Positions 52,788 to 62,296 of a stretch of DNA of 64,000 bases are shown piece after piece. The position numbers were made by a program, and so were the translations under genes. Each line of letters opens with the position of its first letter. The stretch's first letter is position 1. The notes below the pieces were generated by a model that saw only the letters and a program-made list of their open reading frames with translations, searched no databases and was not told the DNA's origin. The stretch spans positions 82,501 through 146,500 of the forward strand of contig CAUYUJ010007202.1 of assembly GCA_963575745.1 (NCBI GenBank), in the 5' to 3' direction. The stretch is from Prorocentrum cordatum (taxonomy: Eukaryota; Sar; Dinophyceae; Prorocentrales; Prorocentraceae).

Positions 52788-53175
52788 GAGGAGGAGGAGG
52801 AGGAGGAGGAGGAGGAGGAGAGGAGGAGGAGGAGGAGGAGGAGGAGGAGGAGGAGGAGGAGGAGGAGGAGGAGGAGGAGGGAGGAGGAGGAGGAGGAGGA
52901 GGAGGAGGAGGAGGAGGAGGAGGAGGAGGAGGAGGAGGAGGAGGAGGAGGAGGAGGAGGAGGAGGAGGAGGAGGAGGAGGAGGAGGAGGAGGAGGAGGAG
53001 GAGGAGGAGGGAGGAGGAGGAGGAGGAGGAGGAGGAGGAGGGAGGAGGAGGAGGAGGAGGAGGAGGAGGAGGAGGAGGAGGAGGAGGAAGGGGAGGAGGG
53101 GAGGAGGAGGAGGAGGAGGAGGGAGGAGGAGGAGGAGGAGGAGGAGGAGGAGGGGGAGGGGGAGGGGGAGGGGCG
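52752..53175. repeat. (GGA)n array, ~420 bp
   Basis: Nearly pure GGA with rare GGGA interruptions, intronic to the quasi-RRM gene. Long poly-Glu/Gly/Arg frames are artefacts. Confidence 0.95.
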
Positions 53176-53214
53176 TGGGGAGGAGCCCAGCGCCGGCCCA
53201 GGAGCTGCACGTCC

Positions 53215-53388
53215 GGCCCGTTCGGGGCTGCCTCCGCGGGGGGAAGATGCTCCTAGATCCTGGTGTTGGTGGTGGTGCTGCGGCCCCCTCGGAAGCCGGG
53301 CCGTTGATACCATCACCGGGATCGGGATCCTCTTCCCTCGGTGGCGGCACACCGCCGATGCTGGTGTTGGGGTCAACCTCTATAGGCC
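53215..53388. repeat. Foldback element family E, copy 2
   Basis: CTGCCTCCGCGGGGGGAAGA and AGATCCTGGTGTTGGTGGT mirror TCTTCCCTCGGTGGCGGCAC and CCGATGCTGGTGTTGG on the right side. Matches 34957-35150. Confidence 0.85.
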
Positions 53389-53563
53389 TCTGAGGATTCG
53401 TAAAAAAAAAGTCGTGGAGGGTTTGGCTGTCCTCGCTGCGGGGCCCCCCGAGGCCCCGACCCCTTCCCGATGGGGGTGGCTCTTCGCCCCGAGCCGTTCT
53501 CTGCCGGTCCCGCGGCCTGGCGCGGGTGGCCCCCCCCGAGGCCGAACACGGCCCAGAGGACGA

Positions 53564-53702
53564 GAACGACGACGAAGACGACGAGGACAACGACGACGAC
53601 GACGACGACGACGACGGGGACGAGAACGACGAGGACGACGAGGACGACGAGGACGATGACGACGACGACGACGACGAGGACGAGAACGATGACGACGACG
53701 AA

Positions 53703-53744
<42 letters not shown>

Positions 53745-53805
53745 CACCACCACGGGGACGAGAACGACGACGATGACAACGACGAGGACGACGACGACGA
53801 CGACC

Positions 53806-53869
<64 letters not shown>

Positions 53870-54030
53870 GGACGAGAATGACGACGATGACGACGACGAC
53901 GACGACGGGGACGAGAATGACGACGATGACGACGACGAGGACGACGAGGACGAGAACGACGACGACGACGAGGACGAGGACGAGAACGACGACGACGACG
54001 ACGAGGACGACGACGACAGCAACGTCGGGC
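53564..54030. repeat. (GAC)n array, ~465 bp
   Basis: GAC with periodic GGGGACGAGAACGACGA-like punctuation. Intronic to the minus-strand gene. Confidence 0.95.
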
Positions 54031-54675
54031 GGTCTCCGACATGGGATCAGGGCAGATTGGGGTCGGAGGATTGCGCCGGATCACCGATGCATCGGCGACG
54101 TCGGCGGTGCACCCGCGACGTCGGCGTGGGGAAGATTGGGCTCCGCATCGAGCCGCATCGCAGGCGGCTGGGGGCCTTCTGCGGGCACCAAGGCCTGCAA
54201 CAGAACCGTGCCAGCATCGCACTACTGGTCTCGTGGTGGCCGGAGTCGGCAACTCCCATCGGGCGGGAGGTCATGGGGGGTGACCTAGGGGGGGCGAAGA
54301 AAAAAGCCATGAAGGGGGCCCTTCAGGGCCCGGGCCAGCAGGCCTCCTTCAGGGGCCAGCAGGGGGCCAGAAAGAGCCCGAGTGGGCATCTTTGGGGAAC
54401 TTGTGTCTTTACCTCCCAGGAGGTCACCCCCCATCACCACCCGCCCGACCGATCCTTTGAGCGGGGGCAGACAGTCCGAGCATTCCTACAGGCCTGCCAC
54501 GACATTTTCTAAGAACGAAAAACCGTGCTCGTCGAGCACAACACCGACTGATGTAAACAGGACAGTCTCGTCCAGAACTTTTGTTTGAAGAACATGTCAT
54601 GCCAACCTCAAAAGGCTCTTACAACATTCTTGACCGGGCCTATAATAAAGTAAAAGAAAACGCGACCAAAAATAA
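54031..54675. other. Intronic spacer
   Basis: Bases 54070-54170 resemble 49816-49920. No gene is recognised. Confidence 0.45.
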
Positions 54676-54816
54676 AATGTTGGCGCTCCGCGCGGATTTC
54701 TTGGATCTGCGCTGGACCCCCTCCCTGACGCGCGGAGCGCGCCAGGGGCGGCGCCGGAGGCGCCGACGGGGCGCCCAGCGCGAATCAAGGAAGTCCGCGC
54801 GCAGCGCCAAAACATT
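54676..54816. repeat. Foldback element family D, copy 2
   Basis: AATGTTGGCGCTCCGCGCGG at the left and CCGCGCGCAGCGCCAAAACA at the right, with the GGCGGCGCCGGAGGCGCC core. Arms extend further than in other copies. Confidence 0.85.
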
Positions 54817-55040
54817 ATGCCTCTCGCGTTTTTTCTCCTTCGAAAAAGCGAGTCAGGACGCTTCGCCACTGCTCTTAGGTTGGGCATGTCCTCCTACAGG
54901 CGGACTCTGGAGGAAGAATGAAAAGATTGTCAAACTATACTCGAAAATCATCAAAAATAGTCGAGAGATCGTCCCCGGACTATTCTTTTACTACCTTCGA
55001 ATACTCCTCCTGCAGAGGGACATGCCCGATTCAACTCTGC
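54817..55040 (-). other. Start of intron 2 with a short dispersed element
   Basis: Minus-strand GCAGAGTTGAATCGGGCATG, then TCCCTCTGCAGGAGGAGTAT, begins at the donor and matches the segment at 14555-14660 (GCAGTGTGCTTAAGGCGGCC, then TCCCTCTACAGGAGGAATAT). Confidence 0.6.
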
Positions 55041-55208
55041 CGGCATCCTCCAGGGCCGTCTCCGCCATCTCCAGGGACGGGAACACCACGTACGCGTCGC
55101 CCGTGGGCCTGCCGTCCGCGCCGCGGCCCAGCGCCACCTGCACCTCGTCCACGCCGTAGCCCTGCAGGAAGGCCACCACGTCGGCGGTGCCGCACTGGAA
55201 GGGCACGC
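55041..55208 (-). CDS. Quasi-RRM gene, central exon
   Basis: It reads VPFQCGTADVVAFLQGYGVD, EVQVALGRGADGRPTGDAYV, VFPSLEMAETALEDA. This is helix 1, strand 2, the D-G-R-x-T-G-[DE]-A-[FY]-V RNP1-like strand and helix 2 of an hnRNP F/H-type quasi-RRM, which binds G-rich RNA in splicing control. The entry is CCGAG|GC (55208) and the exit is GCCG|GCAG (55041/55040), both phase 1. Directly after the donor lies a segment homologous to 14555-14660. Length and motif spacing fit the family. This is the best single piece of coding evidence in the window. Confidence 0.75.
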
Positions 55209-55383
55209 CTCGGGGCGCTGCCGGGAGGTGCCCCTCGGACCCCAAACCCTGAGATCCTGGCGTCTCAGTGTTTGCGAGCCGGGCGGCGTCGCCTTTGTTC
55301 CGAGCCCCGGGAGCCTCGCAGATCGATCCCGCTCGCAAGATGGCGCAGCACGGTGGGGTCTGGGGCTCCGGGCGCGATGTTTA
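55209..55383 (-). other. Intron 1 of the quasi-RRM gene, 3' end
   Basis: No repeat or exon is recognised. The frame upstream of the acceptor stays open but has no RRM similarity. Confidence 0.45.
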
Positions 55384-55720
55384 GGGCGACGAAATCTGTA
55401 CATGTCCACTGCTCCCTGGCCATGAGCATCCTGAACCCAGCAGTGGTGTACACCTTATGCGATGCTTAAGAAAACTTATTTTTTCGGCCAGAGTCTCGAT
55501 TATTCTTAATATTTCAACGTAGATCTTAATATTATAATAGAAATGTTGGGTTTTTATTCAAGTTCTGCGACTATGAATTTCTTAACCCATGATTTCTTAA
55601 GCATTTCGCAGGGTGTATACGCCACGCCCTCCTGGCGTGGCCGGGAGGGCGTATACAGAACTCCTGGGTTCAGCATGGGCCTGACCAGGGAGCAGTGTAT
55701 ATGTATACAGCTCGTCGCCC
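55384..55720. repeat. Foldback element family J with AT-rich loop
   Basis: Bases 55384-55475 (GGGCGACGAAATCTGTACAT through GATGCTTAAG) are inverted at 55590-55720 (CTTAAGCATTTCGCAGGGTG through CAGCTCGTCGCCC), with a ~115-bp AT-rich loop. GTATACGCCACGCCC text in the right arm also occurs near 58118. Confidence 0.8.
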
Positions 55721-55872
55721 GAATGTTCTGCGATGTTGCAATTTTTTTCGCTACGTCGGACATCAGGGAATCTCCCACGACACGTTTTTTGTTCCGTCCG
55801 GCGCAAGCTCCTGGATTTCGGCCCTCGGTGGGGCACGCTGCTGGGCCCTGGGGAGATGACGAAGGGATCCGT
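55721..55872. other. Spacer inside intron 1
   Basis: No gene. Confidence 0.4.
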
Positions 55873-56079
55873 TGTGTTGCATCATCGGGGGACCTTGTCT
55901 GTCCCGTCGCGGCCCTATCCGCGTCGAATCCGTGTCGAATCCATGTCGGCCTCGTCGGATCCGTGTCGAATCCGCGTCGAATCCACGCCAAATCTGCGTC
56001 GAGTCCGCATCGAGCCCGCGTCGGGCACAAGGAAAGACACCAATTTGGGGGACAAGCGAGGTCCCCCGAAGATGCAACG
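55873..56079. repeat. Foldback element family I, copy 2
   Basis: GTTGCATCATCGGGGGACCT at the left and AGGTCCCCCGAAGATGCAAC at the right. The centre is a GTCGAATCCGCG 12-mer minisatellite (55921-56020). Confidence 0.85.
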
Positions 56080-56524
56080 TAAGATCCGGGGCGAAATGCT
56101 GCCCCCGCGGAATCGGCCGGGCGCTCTGGGGTAGCGGCTTGGCAAAAAGCATACCCGTGGACGTCGGGGCCCCTCCAGTGGAGGTTCGTCCACAAGAAAC
56201 CTTCCACAAGGAACCCAACCCTGAGACCCCAGGGCGTCCATGGATTCTCGGTGCGGGAGCGCCACGCCTTCCACGGCGAAAACCATGGAAACCCCAGGAA
56301 CCCAGGGCACCCTGGAGGCAAGCAGGGTGCTTCCTGGCTGGGGCCCCAGCCGCAAGTGCCCCGAGGACTCCCCGGAAGGGCGACGAGATCTCTCCATATC
56401 CACCCGCCCCCGGCCAGGCCCGTCCCGGGCCCCGGGAGCGGTGCAGAGGCCTCCCGGCTCAGAGGCCCTCGCGTCTTGGGCCCTGGGGGCCCGGGGAGGA
56501 CCAGAGCAAACCCAAGACGCATCG
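56080..56524. repeat. Dispersed repeat (partner at 26.6 kb) and GGGCGACGAGA unit
   Basis: Bases 56180-56360 are collinear with 26600-26810. GGGCGACGAGATCTCTCCAT (about 56378) recurs at about 56980 with a similar CCAGGCC..GTCC..GGGCCC continuation. Confidence 0.65.
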
Positions 56525-57222
56525 ACGTTGTTGCAATAAACCCTCCCTCCATTTTCTTTTATCCACAGGGCCCTACAAGAAGTCATTTTCATTGCGGGGA
56601 ATGCCCCGTTGGAAACCGTCTGAGAATCATCCATCTTGCCGGAGCGCCACCCCTTGGACTTCAGCGTCGCGAATCAACGTGAGTGTTGAGTCCTGACAAT
56701 TCCCAATCGCGCACGTCAACTCCGCGAATCAACATGGCTGTTGCGTCTTGACACTCCAGACCCATGCCAAAACATCATCCCTGGGACTTCGACCATGCGA
56801 ATCCGCGAACCTCTTGCAGACTTTCAAGACGACCCGGTGGCAGGGATGCGCTCCGCGTGGGCATCCGCGAGAAAGCGCCCCGCATCCACGGGGGCGCGGA
56901 CCAACGGCCCCGGCCTGGGGGGCCGTGGATATGGACGCGCCTTCCTCCCACGGCCAAGATGCCCCCGAGTTTTCCCCCCCGGGCGACGAGACCTATGCAT
57001 ACCAGCTGGCCCTGGCCAGGCCTGTCCTTGGGCCCAGGAGGCGATTGTTCTTTGGTAAGCTCTGGGGGTCACTCGTGTTAACCCCCCCCCGTAAAGGTGA
57101 CGCCTGGGAGCAGGCCACAGGCGTGAATCCTTGCAGCTTCCCCAGGACCATGTAGGGACCCCCATGCTGGTCCTACGGTTCCTAACTGAGCTCCTTAGAG
57201 CCATCCACTGAAATGAGAGGAA
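56525..57222. repeat. Dispersed modules shared with 1.1 kb and 42.3 kb
   Basis: Bases 56525-56620 are the reverse of 42240-42364. Bases 56595-56830 match 1070-1300. The remainder is unassigned. Confidence 0.6.
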
Positions 57223-57359
57223 AGAAGAAGAAGAAGAAGAAGCAGAAGAAGAAGAAGAAGAAGAAGAGGAGGCGCACACGGCTGCTGTGGGTGTGGAAGC
57301 ATCGACGCCAGCGATGCGGTGAACGAAAGCCCTGCGATGGACTGTTTCCCGAGACAGAG
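57223..57359. repeat. (GAA)n and spacer
   Basis: GAA/GCA run at 57223-57268. Confidence 0.85.
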
Positions 57360-58160
57360 AGATCAATAACCACAAAAACTTACATATTGAATTCGATATG
57401 TTTGTGGGCCCGCTACGACTTTCTGGAGTTGGTCCTCCCCATCGGGACCTTGGAGGTGTACACAGGCTATGTGGTGTACATAAGCGCTGTGGTTAACGCA
57501 GGCGCGAGGGGCTGTGGTGAAGCGGTTGCTGTGGTGGCGCAAGCATCGTGTTGTACACCGTCGTTGTGGTGCACGAAGGCACTGCGGGCCAAAAATAAAG
57601 GGCACCATGCCCCAGGCAAGAAAAAATCACAAATGACTCATATAGTGAATGTGATAGGTTCGGGCCTACCGCGGTTTTCCGGAGCTTGGGTCGGGACCTC
57701 GCAGGCTTTGTGGTGTACCCACGCATTGCTGTGGTCGCAGTCGCCAGGCGTTGTGATGCACACAGCTGCTGCGGTTGCACATTCATCACGTTATGCGGGC
57801 GCTGTGATGCACGCAAGCTCTGCGGGCCAAAAAAACCAAGGCGGACCGTGCTCCAGCCCAGAAAACCGTACATCTTGAGATTGAAACGTTCGGGGCCCAC
57901 CACGATTTTCTGGAGTTTGGTGTACACAGGCGCTATGGTGCACGCAGGCGTTGTCGTGTACATAAATATTGTGGTGCACGCAGGCGACTGTTGGGCCGGT
58001 GCTGCAAGCGCGCCTTGGAGCGTACACGCAGGCCGCTGTTACTGTTACCCGCCCCCGCCGACCCGACCCCCCGCAAGACGAGTTATCACCAATGGATGAA
58101 GAATACTGTCTCGAACAGTGTATACGCCCCCTTGCCTTGGCCAGGGGGGCATATCATGGC
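57360..58160. repeat. ~232-254-bp tandem repeat with TGTGGTG(C/T)AC words
   Basis: GATTTTCTGGAGTTTGG-type starts lie at about 57417, 57671 and 57903. Units carry CTGCGGGCCAAAAA(A/T), ATTGAAACGTTCGGG-like text and many GTGGTGCACGCAGGC words. Bases 58050-58160 are a spacer. Confidence 0.75.
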
Positions 58161-58162
58161 CT

Positions 58163-58351
58163 TGACGAGCGAACAACGCACACCCATATTCATAGGCGGG
58201 TCGAACGGAGGGGAACTGGCTATGGGTATGGGTGCGAGTTGTCGGACCCTGGGGGAAGCTCCCATTCGAGCGGGGACCCCCATCCGACAACACGCACCCA
58301 TGGCCTCCTCCGTCCCCCCTATGGGTATGGGTGCGTGTTGTTCGATCGTCA
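58163..58351. repeat. Foldback element family A, copy 3
   Basis: GCGAACAACGCACACCCATA at the left and TATGGGTGCGTGTTGTTCGA at the right. The centre GCTCCCATTCGAGCGGGGAC matches the other copies. Confidence 0.9.
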
Positions 58352-58640
58352 TGGCCTGGCCTGGGGCAGTGGATATGAGTATAGATCCCATCGCCCGATC
58401 CCAAGCTTCCTCCACGGCCTCCAAGTACACCCCCCACACAGCCCAGCACAGCCCAGAGGGGGACCCGAGGGGCTTCGAAATGGAGGGCGGAAAAACTGGG
58501 GACAGCCACTGGGCCTAGGGTGTCCTCAGCCTCTCGCGCCACTTCGGAGCCCCTAGGGGCCCTCTGGGCCTCGTGAGGGCATCTCTGGAGGTCGTGGAGG
58601 CCTCGTCGAGAACCACGACACAAAACAGCATGAGCATGAC
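58352..58640. other. Spacer inside intron 1
   Basis: No gene is recognised. Confidence 0.45.
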
Positions 58641-58789
58641 TTCTTTGAGGTCCGCGCGCATCTCTTGGATCGATCTGTGCTAAGAGCCCCCCCCCGCCCT
58701 GGCGCGCGGAACGCGCCGGGGGCAGCGCGGGAGGCGCCGCCAGGACGGCCCGGGGCCGCTCCAACTAATCCGCGCGAAACTCTGAGAAA
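58641..58789. repeat. Foldback element family D, copy 3
   Basis: TTGAGGTCCGCGCGCATCTC at the left and TAATCCGCGCGAAACTCTGA at the right. Confidence 0.8.
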
Positions 58790-58964
58790 TTATGTTTATG
58801 AAGGGGCCCCAGGACACACAAATAAATACACACAAATAAAAATGTTCCCCATATTTTCCCATATTTTCTGGGTTTTTGTCTTCCCTCCCACTTCCCATAT
58901 TTTCCCATATTTTCTGGGAATCGCCGATTAATTGTGTCTATGTGTTTTTTCCCCTCCTGAGTTA
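58790..58964 (+). repeat. Third copy of the 21.2-21.6 kb repeat
   Basis: GAAGGGGCCCCAGGACACAC..ATAAATACACACAAATAA, then CCCATATTTTCCCATATTTT (twice), then GGGAATCG..TTGTGTCTATG. Confidence 0.85.
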
Positions 58965-59128
58965 TTGACTACCTACCAGAGCACCCCAACCCAACGCGAA
59001 GACCCGAATTTAGGGGTTGGGGGGGGGTACGGGCTTCATGTGCGTGTGTTTGCTCGAGGTTCCCCGACCCCCCCCCACCCCACCCACTGGAGACATCGAG
59101 GGCTAGTCGGAGCCTTCGGGTTGGCCAG
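58965..59128. repeat. Foldback element family H, copy 2
   Basis: GACTACCTACCAGAGCACCC to CCTTCGGGTTGG, matching 22550-22729. Confidence 0.75.
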
Positions 59129-59298
59129 GAGGAAACCCTGGGGACACCCACTGAGCCAAGGGGCCACTTCTGCCAGCACCCGCGGAGCCGCGCAAGCGCA
59201 GCACGCGGGAGGAGGAGGAGGAGGAGGAGGAGGAGGAGGAGGAAACCGTGGGGACACCCACCGAGCCAAGGGGCCACTTCTGCGGGCACCCGCGGCGC
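59129..59298 (-). repeat. Tandem duplication of the exon end and donor, with (GGA)n between
   Basis: Bases 59129-59208 repeat 59242-59320. On the minus strand CGCGTGCTGCGC(C/T)TGCGCGGC, then CCGCGGGTGC and AGAAGTGGCCCCTTGGCTC, appears twice, separated by GGA repeats (59209-59241). Both copies encode RVLRLRG. Confidence 0.85.
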
Positions 59299-59404
59299 CG
59301 CGCAGGCGCAGCACGCGGCCGTCGCCGGAGATGGCCGGGGCCGGCGCCTCGCCGCGCATGTAGGCCGCGAGGAAGTTTTGCATGGACTCCACGGAGTGCC
59401 TCTG
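59299..59404 (-). CDS. Quasi-RRM gene, upstream exon (RNP2 end)
   Basis: The minus strand reads QRHSVESMQNFLAAYMRGEA, PAPAISGDGRVLRLR, ending in phase 1 (CGCG|GCGCCG). Joined to the next exon it gives RVLRLRGVPFQCG, the classic first strand (RNP2-like, L-R-G-L/V-P-F/W) of hnRNP F/H and GRSF-type quasi-RRMs. The 5' boundary is uncertain: AG|GCAC at 59399 or slightly upstream. A family-F foldback (59553-59425) lies immediately upstream, so it may be the adjoining intron. The last ~20 bases and the donor are duplicated about 110 bp downstream. An alternative donor further on (CC|GCAGAAG) would add a few Ala/Gly residues. Confidence 0.65.
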
Positions 59405-59424
59405 CTTCGGTGGCGGCTCACGCT

Positions 59425-59553
59425 GGCCATCGCTCGGACGTCCATTCCCTGTGTTATTTTGTCGGTTTCGTGCGTGGTTTTTTCGCCAAATGATCAAGGA
59501 TGCTCCTCGATGGCCCTCGCCGAAGGAAAACTGCACACGTCCGAGCGATGCCA
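59425..59553. repeat. Foldback element family F, copy 4
   Basis: GGCCATCGCTCGGACGTCC at the left and ACGTCCGAGCGATGCC at the right. It lies directly upstream (minus strand) of the quasi-RRM exon. ~129 bp long, in the size range of a small intron. Confidence 0.85.
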
Positions 59554-59623
59554 AGCACGGGGGCCTCCCGTGCCATCTTGCTGGCTCTTGCGGCTCGACG
59601 CTCACCGACGCGAGTCGACCCTA

Positions 59624-59803
59624 TACAGTCGGGGCGTTGACCTAAGGAACCCTAAATAAGGAACGAGGCCCCTTGATCCCAAAAGTTAAGCTTGGATGTC
59701 CCATCGAAAACCTCAGGAAAACCCAAGCCAAACTGTAACACAATCAAGGAACACCGAGCCCCTCCCCAACGAGAAGGGTTCCTTCTTCAGCGCCCTGACT
59801 GTA
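59624..59803. repeat. MITE family B, copy 2 (180 bp, TA-flanked)
   Basis: TACAGTCGGGGCGTTGACC to TCAGCGCCCTGACTGTA. Same length and orientation as 24947-25126. Confidence 0.9.
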
Positions 59804-60290
59804 TTGCGCGAGCGGTGCTTGCACTTGGGGGCTCTCGCTTCTCTTCTGAGGAACCGGACCTGCGTGGCGGTCTGGCGGTTATGCTGCAGCCGTCGCCGAC
59901 CCGGCGCCGCTTCGTCGCCGGCCGTTCGTCTGGGCCTGTGTGACGGTCTGGCGGCTCTGTTGTCGCCGTCGCCGCCCCGTCGCCGCCTCGTCGCCGCCTC
60001 GTTGCCGCCTCGTCGCCGCCCGTCGTCTGGGCCTGCGTGGCAGTCTGACGGCTATGTTTTCGACGTCGCCGCCCCGTCGCCACCTGCCATCTGGGCCTGG
60101 ATGGCGGTCTGGTGGCTATGTTGTTGCAGTCGCCGCCGCACAACATATAATGCACCACATGTGTTGCACACCACATAAGTTGCACCACCTAGATTGTTCG
60201 ACATTTACTGACAGTTCTACATATATTCTCCTTCTCTACAGAATACTAGATTCTACCCCCCACCCCCCACCCGGGTCAACGCGTCGCCTT
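59804..60290. repeat. Composite satellite, second locus: CGCC module and TTGCACCACATAG units
   Basis: Bases 59860-60140 repeat GGCGGTCTGGCGG, TCGCCGTCGCCGCCCCGTCG and GTCGTCTGGGCCTG as at 8570-9160. Bases 60145-60200 carry TTGCACACCACATAAGTTGC units. Confidence 0.85.
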
Positions 60291-61540
60291 CTCGCATTGT
60301 TGCTCGTATATGATTGTGCACACTCGCCCATCTTAAATATGAGCTCTTACCATCCCACGCAGTCACGTCATCGACCCCCCGCCCTCCTCCTCGTCGAATC
60401 ATACCATGCGGATCACCTTCGTTGATCTGACATGAGCCGTCTTCCGAGTCTTCTCCAAATCGTACCATGCGGGCCACATGCGCGCGTCCGCTGCGCGAGC
60501 TTGTCGAAACCCTTCCAACACCATCGGTTGTTGACAGAACAGTCCAACGAACCACACCACAGAGTGGTGTGGATTCGTTGGATTTGTTGTCCCCGGACCC
60601 TATGCGTGTGGTTCGTGTGACACCTATGCGGATCCCGATGCGCACGGCGGCGGTGCCCGGAGCGCACTGGGGAGGGGAGTGTCACATCATGGGGGGGGGG
60701 GGGCGACGGGGGCCATGACGCCCGTCATGCCCCAAGCAGTAAAGAAACACGCTCCACTTCCCCAGATAAAAACTACAACAATTCTGCTCGCGCGCACTTG
60801 CCGAATCCCACAAAAACAACCCATGGTTGTTCAACATTCCTGTCAAATTGGGCTGCGCGGGCAACTTGCACGCGCGTGCATCGAACTCAATCAACTGCAT
60901 TCGCGCGCTGGCCATAAGCCACGATCCCTGTCAAATGGTACCATGCGGGCCACGCACAAGCGACAGCCGCGCGCGCATGTCGAAATCCTTCGAAACCCAT
61001 GGGTTTTCAACTGTATCACGATCGAGCTTCGATGAATCATGCGAAGACGCAAGGTCCCAAACAAACAATCAAACTCTTCAAATTTCGGCTCGCGCGCGCG
61101 CTGGCTGAATCATTCGAAGAGCTGATATTTGTCCAGTAACATTGTCGAATCAGGCCGCGCGAGCAGACTTCGCGCGCAGGTCGAACTTTTTCAACAGCAC
61201 TCTCGCGCTGGCCCGAGGCGCGTTACCTTTCACAGAATGCCACGCGGGCCAGATGCGCGCGTCCGCCGCGCGCGCGGGTCGAAATCATTCCAGACCCAAT
61301 CCTAGTTCAACCTTACGAAAACGCCTGGCGTCCTCGTTAAAAATCGTTCCAAAATTTCAGAATGTCTTAGGACATCATCAAAGTGTCTGCCCCAACCGAT
61401 TGGTATTTTAGCAATTTCAAGGCCGAGCTTCGTTAAGCCATATAACGAAACAGTACAGTCCAACACAACGCTTCAACATTTCTGGCCGCGAGCTCTTGCA
61501 GAACCTGTCCGAAAACCCACAATTCACCACTCGCACGCAC
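60291..61540. repeat. ~285-bp satellite, degenerate array 3
   Basis: GCTCGTATATGATTGTGCAC, TAAATATGAGCTCTTACCAT and many CGCGCGCATGTCGAAATC- or TCGAAC-type cores (60480, 60980, 61090, 61160, 61260). A poly-G run lies at 60692-60703. Confidence 0.65.
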
Positions 61541-62296
61541 AAAACACACACACACACACACACCCGCGCACACACATATACACACACACAAACACGCTTA
61601 CTGTCGTCGTCGGTAGCGTTCGGTTCTCTGGGTTTTTGGATTCGCGACTTCCTTCTGGGCACTCTGGGGTCTTCTGGGCTTTTCTGAAAGTCTCCCAAGA
61701 TATCCTGGTTGACTTCCTGGGCGTCGTTGCCGGCAGAAAGCAAAGAAGAACGAGCTAGGGCGTAAAGCCATCCACGACGCGTGTCAGAGACCCGCAATGA
61801 CTTCGTCTCGATTCGCCTGTCTAGTATATATAACTCCTCGCTTCCTGGTAATCGTTTTGTATATAAATATATATGTTTATATGTACGTATACAAACATAT
61901 ATACATACAAATGTATACATATTATGTATGAGAGTATATCACTGTGTCTCCCTCTTTGTTGTTGCTTTCTCTCTCTCTGTCAGTGTCTCTCTCTCTCTCT
62001 CTGTCTCTCTTCTCCTCTTTCTCTTTCCCTTTGTCTCTACCGTCGCCTCCTTCCTCCTCAAGCACTATTCCCCACCGGATATAGCACGTGGCTTCGCTTC
62101 TCTTCCATCCTCATCCCCTGCTTCCACCTCCTTCTCTGCCTCGTTCCTCGCCTTCCTCTTCTATGCCCCCCTCTCTCTCCTACCGACTCTTCCGCTTTCC
62201 CGGGGCTCCCCTGTGATCACCTTGATGTTGCCTAGGGAGGCCTCGTCGTCATTTGCCAGATTGCAACGGCTTTACGGCCGGTACCGCCGACCCTGA
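61541..62296. other. CA and CT microsatellites, AT-rich spacer
   Basis: (CA)n at 61541-61590, AT-rich tract at 61855-61925, (CT)n at 61965-62035. A 171-codon hydrophobic frame over the CT tract is an artefact. Confidence 0.7.

Larger units (their letters stand above)
51230..59404 (-). other. Split gene for an hnRNP F/H-like quasi-RRM RNA-binding protein
   Basis: Three minus-strand exons (59404-59299, 55208-55041, 51963-51230) join in frame to give a complete quasi-RRM followed by a Gly/Lys/Tyr-rich tail. Introns are about 4.1 and 3.1 kb and are filled with foldbacks, microsatellites and MITE-like elements. Both introns have GC donors and AG|GC acceptors in this model. Exons 5' of 59404, perhaps with further RRMs, are not identified. 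Confirmation needs a transcript. Confidence 0.7.
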
